NCBI GenBank assembly: GCA_022826725.1 | Contig: JAJDUF010000016.1 | Location: 434,001 to 498,000 of the forward strand | From: Chloroflexota bacterium | GTDB lineage: Bacteria > Chloroflexota > UBA11872 > UBA12225 > JAJDUF01 | Direction of reading: 5' to 3' | Length of the DNA stretch: 64,000 nucleotides | Shown here: piece after piece, positions 56,876 through 64,000 of the stretch | Numbering within the stretch: position 1 is the stretch's first letter | How the letters are laid out: each line of letters opens with the position of its first letter | Translations under genes and position numbers: made by a program | Notes under the pieces: generated by a model | Told to the model about the DNA's origin: nothing | Databases searched by the model: none | The model's input: the letters and a program-made list of their open reading frames with translations, nothing else

Positions 56876-57574
56876 ATGGAACAGTCATCTCAGCGGTACT
56901 CTGCCCCCTTTGTGGTCGTCGCCGCGGTGTTTGCAACGACGCTCGTCGTCTCCAACATCATCGCCGTGAAGATAGCGGGGTTCGCCGGGCTAACCATCTC
57001 CGTGTCTTTCGTCCTCTTTCCAATCAGTTATATCTTCGGTGACATCCTCACCGAGGTCTACGGCTATGCCGCCGCGCGCCGGGTCATATGGCTCGGCTTC
57101 GCCTGCAATGTATTGGCGGTCATTGCTATTTGGTTGGGCCAAATCCTCCCATCGGCCTCCTTCTGGGAGAATCAGGCGGCCTACGAAACCATCCTCGGCG
57201 CCACGCCGCGGCTCTTGGTCGCTTCATTTATTGCGTACCTGTGCGGCGAATTCTTGAACTCCTTTGTCCTGGCAAAGCTGAAGATCGCCACCGCCGGCCG
57301 CTGGCTTTGGCTACGGACGATCACCTCCACGGTAGTCGGCCAGGGCGTGGACAGCGCCGTCTTCTACACGTTGGCCTTCGCCATGCTGCCGGTCATTGGT
57401 GGAATTATGTCCGGAGGCGACCTCATCGTGACATTTGTCACCGCATGGCTCCTCAAGTCGGTGTACGAGGCAGCGGCGACACCGCTGACCTATGTCGCCG
57501 TGAGTTACCTCAAGCGGCTGGAGGGGGTTGACGCCTACGACCGCGACACCAACTTCAACCCGCTCTCCGTGTAG
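56876..57574 (+). CDS. Queuosine precursor transporter (YhhQ/VUT family)
   Basis: TTLVVSNIIAVKIAGFAGLTISVSFVLFPISYIFGDILTEVYGYAAARRVIWLGF; TSTVVGQGVDSAVFYTLAF. Confidence 0.92.
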   Translation: MEQSSQRYSAPFVVVAAVFATTLVVSNIIAVKIAGFAGLTISVSFVLFPISYIFGDILTEVYGYAAARRVIWLGFACNVLAVIAIWLGQILPSASFWENQAAYETILGATPRLLVASFIAYLCGEFLNSFVLAKLKIATAGRWLWLRTITSTVVGQGVDSAVFYTLAFAMLPVIGGIMSGGDLIVTFVTAWLLKSVYEAAATPLTYVAVSYLKRLEGVDAYDRDTNFNPLSV

Positions 57575-57606
57575 CCAACCACCGTCTTGTGAGGAGTAGA
57601 GTTGAG

Positions 57607-58434
57607 GTGGTGGGGAAACTGGCACTCGTCGGCGGCGGCTTCATGGGTGAGGCGATTCTCTCGCGCCTCATCACCGCCGGTGTGGTGGCGCCGAGCGCCG
57701 TGTCCGTGGGCGAGCCGGTCGCCGAGCGTCGCGAGACGCTGACCCGGCAGTACCAGATCCAGGCAGTCGCAGACAACCACGCAGCGGTCGCGGATGCAGC
57801 CGTCGTGCTGCTGGCCATCAAGCCCCAGCAGACCGAATCGGTGCTGGCGTCGCTGCGCGGCAGCCTCGGCCCCGACACTCTGGTCGTCTCGATTATCGCC
57901 GGGACGGCGCTCACGGCCCTGATCACCGCCCTCGATCACCAACAGGTGGTGCGCGCGATGCCGAACACGCCGGCGGCGGTTGGGGAGGCCATGACTGTCT
58001 GGACCACGACGCCCGCAGTCTCGGCGGCGCAATTGGCCACGGTGCGGGCAATCTTCCAGTCTATCGGCCGTGAAATCCAGGTGGACGGGGACCGGTACGT
58101 AGATATGGCTACGGCCGTCAACGGGAGCGGACCGGGCTACGTCTTCCTCGTGATCGAGGCGTTGATAGACGCGGCGGTGCAACTCGGCTTGGCGCGCCCG
58201 GCCGCGCACGAGCTAGTCGTTCAGACGGTGCTAGGCTCGGCGGCGTTGGCGCGAGATACCGGAGAGCATCCGGCCGAACTGCGTAATCGGGTGACGACTC
58301 CCGGGGGGACGACGGCGGCCGGTCTGCTGGCAATGGAAGAGGGCGGCCTCCGCGCGGCGCTGGCACACGGGGTCAGCGCCGCCTACGAGCGCAGCGTGGC
58401 GTTGGGCGCCGGCGCCCAACCCGGCTCCCGGTAA
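57607..58434 (+). CDS. proC: Pyrroline-5-carboxylate reductase
   Basis: KLALVGGGFMGEAILSRLITAG; VVRAMPNTPAAVGEAMTVW; ATAVNGSGPGYVFLVIEALIDAAVQLGL; VTTPGGTTAAGLLAME; GTG start proposed. Confidence 0.94.
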   Translation: MVGKLALVGGGFMGEAILSRLITAGVVAPSAVSVGEPVAERRETLTRQYQIQAVADNHAAVADAAVVLLAIKPQQTESVLASLRGSLGPDTLVVSIIAGTALTALITALDHQQVVRAMPNTPAAVGEAMTVWTTTPAVSAAQLATVRAIFQSIGREIQVDGDRYVDMATAVNGSGPGYVFLVIEALIDAAVQLGLARPAAHELVVQTVLGSAALARDTGEHPAELRNRVTTPGGTTAAGLLAMEEGGLRAALAHGVSAAYERSVALGAGAQPGSR

Positions 58435-58560
58435 GGGGCGTGGCATTCCTCTACCGTCCCGGCGGGCAGCACCGACTGCTGAAGCTCGGCCGCCGCTGGT
58501 ATACTGCCGGGCTGGGTACTATCGGTACTACCTGATAGCGCAGCTCACCGGTGCATTACC

Positions 58561-59238
58561 GTGATCGTCCTGCATCACGTGTCCAAGATCTACGCTAACG
58601 GGGCTACGGCGCTCACTGACGTGAGTCTGGAGATCCCCGACCGGGACTTTGTCTTTCTCGTCGGGCCATCGGGGGCCGGGAAATCCACCTTCATTCGCCT
58701 CCTGATCCGGGAAGAACTGCCAACATCCGGGCGCGTTTTTGTCGAGGGGCAGGATATTGCTCGCCTCCGCAACGGAGCAGTTCCTTATTTGCGTCGGAAG
58801 GTGAGCGTGATCTTTCAGGATTTTCGTCTGCTGCCGGAGATGACGGTTTTCGAGAACGTGGCCTTTGCCCTGCGCGTAGCGGGGTATAAGCGCAAGCAGA
58901 TTGATGAACGTGTAACGGAGACGCTCGAGCTTGTCAAGATGGACAACTACCGGGACCGCTTCCCCTATCAACTATCGGGGGGTGAGCAGCAGCGCGTGGC
59001 TATCGCGCGGGCAATCGTCCACAAGCCACCGGTCCTGGTGGCCGACGAGCCGACCGGTAATCTCGACCCGGACACGGCGGCCGAAACGGTGCAGCTCTTA
59101 GTACGGATCAATGCATTGGGCACAACGCTGCTGATGGCCACGCACAACCGCGACCTGGTAGACACGATGCAGCGCCGGGTGGTAGCCCTGGAGGCTGGTC
59201 GGATCGTCCGTGACGAGCAGCGCGCCGGCTACGCCTAG
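58561..59238 (+). CDS. ftsE: Cell division ATP-binding protein FtsE
   Basis: GPSGAGKST; LSGGEQQRVAIARAIV; VADEPTGNLDPDTA; upstream of ftsX. Confidence 0.94.
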   Translation: MIVLHHVSKIYANGATALTDVSLEIPDRDFVFLVGPSGAGKSTFIRLLIREELPTSGRVFVEGQDIARLRNGAVPYLRRKVSVIFQDFRLLPEMTVFENVAFALRVAGYKRKQIDERVTETLELVKMDNYRDRFPYQLSGGEQQRVAIARAIVHKPPVLVADEPTGNLDPDTAAETVQLLVRINALGTTLLMATHNRDLVDTMQRRVVALEAGRIVRDEQRAGYA

Positions 59239-59300
59239 CCGCAGCGCGGCGCTTCCCCAGGCGGCCCGGTCGGGCCGATGCACGTGAACGGAATCAGCGC

Positions 59301-60212
59301 ATGAATTGGATCGGCCGGGCGTGGGAGGTGTTCGACTACGCGGTGACGGCGGCGCTGGTAGGCCTCTGGCGCCACCGGTTTATGACGGGCGCCACGGTGC
59401 TGACGACCGCGCTGATGCTCCTGATGCTCAATGTCTTTGTGGTGCTGGTCACGCACCTGAACGTGGCCCTCGAAGCGTTGGAGCATCGCGTCAACGTCAT
59501 TGCGTACATCCGCGAAGATGCCCCGCCTGGCAAGGTACGCGAATTACAAAGCAGCCTCCAGAACCGCTCGGACGTACTCGAAGTGATCTATGTGACGAAA
59601 GATGAGGCGCTGGCCCGGCTGCGCGAGCACTTCGCCGACCGGGCGGAACTACTGGCAATGGTGTCGGATAATCCGCTGCCGGCATCGCTGGAGATCCGTG
59701 CTCGCAATCCCGAGAGTCTCGAGAACATCGTCTCGCTACTGGAGACAAAGGTCGGCCCGGAAGCCGTGTTAGAAGAGGTGGCCTTACAAGAGGACATAGT
59801 GGAACGTCTGCTGAGTCTCACTACGGCGACGCGCGTCGCCGGTGTGGCGATGACCGCGGGGCTGGCGGTCGTCAGTCTGTTTATCGTCATCAACACCATT
59901 CGCATCGCCGTATATTCCCGCCGGCAAGAGATCGAAGTGATGAAGCTGGTGGGTGCAACGGACTGGTTTGTACGCTGGCCCTTCGTCTTCGAGGGGATGC
60001 TCTACGGGCTGCTGGCGTCACTGCTGACGCTGCTGATCGTCGTCCCGGCTTACGATCCGGTCGTGGAGAACTTCTGGGCGCTCCTATCGTTCTTACCGGT
60101 AGAGCGCGATCCACAGTTCGTCACCAAGCTCGCGCTGATGACGATGGTGGTAGGAATTGCACTCGGCGCTGCGGGGAGCTACATCTCGGTGCGCCGCTTC
60201 CTGGACGTGTAG
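59301..60212 (+). CDS. ftsX: Cell division permease FtsX
   Basis: NVIAYIREDAPPGKVRELQSSLQNRSDVLEVIYVTKDEALARLREHFADRAELLAMVSDNPLPASLEIRARNPESLENI; 4 TM. Confidence 0.94.
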   Translation: MNWIGRAWEVFDYAVTAALVGLWRHRFMTGATVLTTALMLLMLNVFVVLVTHLNVALEALEHRVNVIAYIREDAPPGKVRELQSSLQNRSDVLEVIYVTKDEALARLREHFADRAELLAMVSDNPLPASLEIRARNPESLENIVSLLETKVGPEAVLEEVALQEDIVERLLSLTTATRVAGVAMTAGLAVVSLFIVINTIRIAVYSRRQEIEVMKLVGATDWFVRWPFVFEGMLYGLLASLLTLLIVVPAYDPVVENFWALLSFLPVERDPQFVTKLALMTMVVGIALGAAGSYISVRRFLDV

Positions 60213-60215
60213 GCC

Positions 60216-60893
60216 ATGATCGTACTGCGTAACGTGTGGAAGTGGTACGACGACGACACGGTCGCCCTGCGCGGGGTCACCCTCACGGTGCCGCGCGACG
60301 ATTTCGTCTTTCTCGTGGGCCCGAATGGGGCCGGCAAAACGACCCTACTGCGGCTCTTGAACCGCGCCGAGACACCAAGCGACGGCTGTATTCTCGTCAG
60401 CGGCCAGGACGTCCAAGACCTCGACGAACAGGAGGTTTCCCGGTTTCGCCAACGCATCGGGGTCGTGTTCCAGGACACTCGCCTCTTCGCGGACAAAACC
60501 GTGTACGAGAACGTCGCCGTCAGTTTGCAGGTGTCGGGGGACGGACGGGCGAGTGAGCTCGTATGGGATGCGCTGGAAGTCGTGCAGCTGGCCGATCATG
60601 CCGAGCGCTTCCCGAGGGAGCTTTCGGGCGGCGAGGCGCAGCGGGCGGCTATTGCGCGGGCGATTGTTCGGCAGCCACAACTGCTGCTGGCCGACGAGCC
60701 GACCGCCAACCTGCCGCCGGCGATGGCGTGGCAGGTGCTCCAGGTGCTCACTGACATCCACTATTACCATGGCGTGACCACGCTCATCGCAACGCATGAC
60801 CGGGAGGTCGTTGATCGGATGCGCCGGCGGGTTGTGGAGCTGGCGCACGGATACATTGTGCGCGATCAGCGCGGAGGTCGCTTTGCCGCCTAA
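60216..60893 (+). CDS. Second FtsE-like ABC ATPase with altered D-loop
   Basis: GPNGAGKTT; LSGGEAQRAAIARAIV; LLADEPTANLPPAMA (NLP in place of NLD); immediately downstream of ftsX. Confidence 0.9.
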   Translation: MIVLRNVWKWYDDDTVALRGVTLTVPRDDFVFLVGPNGAGKTTLLRLLNRAETPSDGCILVSGQDVQDLDEQEVSRFRQRIGVVFQDTRLFADKTVYENVAVSLQVSGDGRASELVWDALEVVQLADHAERFPRELSGGEAQRAAIARAIVRQPQLLLADEPTANLPPAMAWQVLQVLTDIHYYHGVTTLIATHDREVVDRMRRRVVELAHGYIVRDQRGGRFAA

Positions 60894-62229
60894 CTCGCCC
60901 CGGCTCTACACCGAGCGCAGACGCCTGTCGTGGCCGTTGCGCGCCACCGCCATGCTCCTGCTGCTCACTGCCTTGGTTGGACCGGCTGCTGCGCCCGCTG
61001 CCGCTAACCCTATCGAGGACGCCCTCCAGGCCATTGAGAACGCCAAGAACCGGATACAGCAGCTGATCCAGCAACAGGATCAGACCCAACAGCAGCGCGA
61101 GCAGAAGGAAGCGGAGCTTCGGCAACTCAGACGTGAAGGAGAGTCGGCGCGCGATGCCCTCCAGCGCGTCGAGGGCGAGCTCTACGCGGCCATAGATCGC
61201 CGGGAAGCGATCCAGACAAAACTGGACAAGATCGAGGTCCATATCCGCGACCTCGAAGCGCAACAGGAAGACCACCGGGCGAAACTCGCCGAGCGTGCAG
61301 CGGTGTACGGTCAACGTCTGCGCGTGATCTACAAGCTGGCGCAGACCCCGCCGCTGATTCTGATCTTCGGCGCTACCGACCTCAACGACTTCTTGAAGCG
61401 GCTCAACGGTTTCGCCACTATCGCCCGTGAAGACAGCCGGCAAGTCGCAGCCTGGCGGCGGGCACAGGATCAGGCGGAACGGATTCGGCAGGAGCTTGAC
61501 GCGGAAAAGGCCGAGCAAACAAAACTGCGCGCGGAGGCGGCGGAGGTCGAGCAGATCCAGGTTGAAAAACGCGCCGAACAGGAGCAATTGGTCGCACAGA
61601 TCGAGGCGGATGAGGCACGCACGCAAGCCGAGCTCACCGAAATGGATCAGCACGACCGGTTCTTGACTGAGCAAATCCGGTACTTGCAGGACGACTTACC
61701 CAGGCTGCAAGAAATCCTCGCAGAGGTCCGGCGACGAGAAGAAGAACGGCAACGCCGCGCGGCCGCCGCGGCGGCGGCGCTGAGCGAAGCCGACCGCCAG
61801 GTGACATTGCCGCCGAGCGGCCCCTTCATCTGGCCCGTTTCTGGGCGGATCACCGCTCGCTGGGGGGTACGCACGTTTGCCCAGCGTTTTCACACGGGCC
61901 TCGACATTGCCACCAACCTGCGGACGCCGATCCGGGCAGTGGCGACCGGCCACGTCCTGCACGTGGGGTATGCCGTGCCCGGTAACCGTCGGGCGTCATA
62001 TGGGATGTACGTCACCTTATTGCACGGTGATGGAAAGGTGACCTTGTACGCGCACCTGGACGACCGCACCAGCCCACCACAGGTCCAGAAAGGCGAGATT
62101 ATTGACCAGGGCACGGTGGTGGGAACAATCGGCATGACCGGCATTACCAGCGGTCCACACCTCCACTTCGAGGTACGCGAACCGAACGGGGGCACACGCA
62201 ATCCACTGGAGTTCCTGCCCAAGCTGTAA
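60883..62229 (+). CDS. Murein hydrolase activator EnvC-like, coiled coil plus M23 peptidase
   Basis: Signal peptide, long coiled coil, C-terminal GRITARWGVRTFAQRFHTGLDIATNLRTPIRAVATGHVLHVGY...VTLYAHLDD...GMTGITSGPHLHFEVR; TTG start overlaps upstream gene by 11 bp (start uncertain). Confidence 0.9.
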   Translation: MPPNSPRLYTERRRLSWPLRATAMLLLLTALVGPAAAPAAANPIEDALQAIENAKNRIQQLIQQQDQTQQQREQKEAELRQLRREGESARDALQRVEGELYAAIDRREAIQTKLDKIEVHIRDLEAQQEDHRAKLAERAAVYGQRLRVIYKLAQTPPLILIFGATDLNDFLKRLNGFATIAREDSRQVAAWRRAQDQAERIRQELDAEKAEQTKLRAEAAEVEQIQVEKRAEQEQLVAQIEADEARTQAELTEMDQHDRFLTEQIRYLQDDLPRLQEILAEVRRREEERQRRAAAAAAALSEADRQVTLPPSGPFIWPVSGRITARWGVRTFAQRFHTGLDIATNLRTPIRAVATGHVLHVGYAVPGNRRASYGMYVTLLHGDGKVTLYAHLDDRTSPPQVQKGEIIDQGTVVGTIGMTGITSGPHLHFEVREPNGGTRNPLEFLPKL

Positions 62230-62274
62230 CCGGGTCGGCATCGTATGTTGCCGGTCAGGCTCGGTATCTATCCG

Positions 62275-63729
62275 TTAGGACTCCGTGACGCTGCCGTAGG
62301 GCGGTACCGTTTCCACCCAAATCTTGCCCGGCTGCAAGGGTACCTCCCGGCCGTAACGGTCACGGAACAAGGTGCGTGACCAGCGGTCCGTCTTCCGCCA
62401 GGTGCCCTCGATGACCTGTCCGTTCTGAATGATCTTCGCCTGGCCGGTGCCGAGCGTGCCGTACAGCAAGCGCACGTTGCCGGGGTAGCCGTCGTTCGCC
62501 GATGACTCCTCCTGGAACTGCACCAGAATCGTGGCGGCGGTGATTTGCTGGCCGATCCCGGGGTCCACGTGTGGCAGCCCACCCATGATCCGGCGATACA
62601 GGCCCGTCGCAGGATCGTAGTGCCATTCCACCTCGAATCCCACCGCGCCAGGCCAGAAGACGATCCGGACCTCCGTATGCGCCGCGTCGGCCGGCGGCCG
62701 TTGCGCCGCATCTGCGAACTGCCAGGTCCTGAACTGCTGTATCCAGCTTCTTCCCTCCGCGTCCACGGCGGTGAGGTCGCGCTGGGCGGCGACGCGCCAG
62801 AGCCGTTGGGTATCCGTGAACATCGTATGCTCGAGGGCGACGTTGCGGCTCAAGTCGCGCCAATACACCGGCGCGCCAATCTGGAACTCATCGAGGTCGT
62901 TGTAGCCCGCCCAGCCGTAGCTCCTGATCTGTCCGAGCGCGTCCGCACGGGCGCCGTTGCGGCAACCGATACCCGTTCGGCGATCACAATAGGCGGCCCC
63001 AACGTGGGCATAGAGCGGGTAGCGGCCATATTCGGATATCCAATCGAGAAAATATGTCCGGGCGCTGCGTACCGGCCCGGCGCGGACCGGCTCCATGGCA
63101 CGGTCGCAATAGAACACGGCCAGAAAGCGCGTGATCCCGCCCTCGGCAACTGCCTCGTAGACCACGTCCGCCGAGGCAAGCCCGTATTGCGGCCGTGCAG
63201 CAGGATGATTCTCGATCATGATGCCGAGGGGGCGCCGCCCCTCCCACGCCGTGCGGTATTCCGGCGGATAGCGGAGGCCGTTCAGCGGACATTCGGCAGT
63301 CGGCCACACTTCGCGGACGGCTACAGTCGGTAGTGGTGGAGGACCACCACCATCCGCCGGGACGGAGAACATCAGGTCGAGTGGCAACCCGGGATCGTCG
63401 AACTCTGCTAAGACCATGAGCGCGGCCGGGTCGTCTGCCGGTGGCTGGGTTAGGGGTGTCGAGGAATCTTCGGCGCAGAGGATACCGAGCAGGTCAGGGT
63501 CGAACAGGAGGTGCCCTGGACCCAGATACGAACAGGCCATCGCGACGGCCGGCGGCCCAGCCGCTGCAAAGGCCAGCCAGATCAACACGAACGCTATACT
63601 CAGCCGCAGCCGTCGAGATTGCGTAGTCAACCCTGCTCCTTTATCGCTCCACCTACACCCCATAGTTAACGCAGCGGCCGCCATCCTGGATACAGCAGCC
63701 CTACGCGCCAGCCCTCCTATGGACCCCAC
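62275..63729 (-). CDS. DUF3048 domain-containing protein (YerB-like)
   Basis: PLGIMIENHPAARPQYGLASADVVYEAVAEGGITRFLAVFYCDRAMEPVRAGPVRSARTYFLDWISEYGRYPLYAHVGA. Confidence 0.92.
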   Translation of the reverse strand: MGSIGGLARRAAVSRMAAAALTMGCRWSDKGAGLTTQSRRLRLSIAFVLIWLAFAAAGPPAVAMACSYLGPGHLLFDPDLLGILCAEDSSTPLTQPPADDPAALMVLAEFDDPGLPLDLMFSVPADGGGPPPLPTVAVREVWPTAECPLNGLRYPPEYRTAWEGRRPLGIMIENHPAARPQYGLASADVVYEAVAEGGITRFLAVFYCDRAMEPVRAGPVRSARTYFLDWISEYGRYPLYAHVGAAYCDRRTGIGCRNGARADALGQIRSYGWAGYNDLDEFQIGAPVYWRDLSRNVALEHTMFTDTQRLWRVAAQRDLTAVDAEGRSWIQQFRTWQFADAAQRPPADAAHTEVRIVFWPGAVGFEVEWHYDPATGLYRRIMGGLPHVDPGIGQQITAATILVQFQEESSANDGYPGNVRLLYGTLGTGQAKIIQNGQVIEGTWRKTDRWSRTLFRDRYGREVPLQPGKIWVETVPPYGSVTES

Positions 63730-64000
63730 TCCGCGGGGGGGCGATAAGCCGGCCTAGCAACCAACGGGATCATCGCCACTGCTGCCGGCCGTGCGGGGGC
63801 TGTATACTCCAGGTGCTCGGAGTATCGGCGGCTTCCCGGCCAAATGAGGTGTGGCGGGGACTCACCCACTCGCTGGAACGTCCCGTCGCCTGTTCCGAGG
63901 AGAATTCTTCCGATGGCCGCCGTTGAATCGCCTACACGCCTCCTGACGCGGGCCGCGCGCCAGTGGTACAATAGGAGAGTTGGCGCAGAACTCGCGGGCA

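Noticed and set aside
1-64000. CRISPR array, prophage or insertion sequence
   Set aside because: No regularly spaced direct repeats, phage structural genes or transposase ORFs were recognised
63913-64000. Partial plus-strand ORF at the window end (MAAVESPTRLLTRAARQWYNRRV...)
   Set aside because: Too short to support a gene call; runs off the window edge

Overview
High-GC bacterial chromosomal window with dense coding on both strands. Gene content and style suggest a Chloroflexota-like organism, but that is inference from sequence only. About 57 CDSs are supported, plus one tRNA-Lys(CTT), a clear SAM-I (S-box) riboswitch with sigma70-type promoter and intrinsic terminator, two LexA/SOS-box-like palindromes (GAAC-N4-GTTC), REP-like intergenic repeats, three toxin-antitoxin-like modules and one antitoxin remnant. 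Core genes include ruvCAB-queA, uvrB, endonuclease IV, yebC, plsY, dapD and lysA-like genes, ftsEX, proC and a formate dehydrogenase alpha subunit. The most interesting loci are: (1) a SAM riboswitch controlling a threonine-synthase-like PLP enzyme followed by a ThiS/MoaD-type sulfur carrier ending in GG, suggesting a carrier-dependent homocysteine/sulfur assimilation route; (2) ftsE-ftsX-ftsE'-M23 peptidase with a second FtsE whose D-loop is altered (NLD to NLP), suggesting an asymmetric FtsEX-type transporter; (3) an SOS box upstream of an uncharacterised small membrane protein, matching a second one at ruvCAB; (4) a composite two-hairpin repeat present in opposite orientation at 22.4 and 25.5 kb. 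No CRISPR array or prophage was seen.
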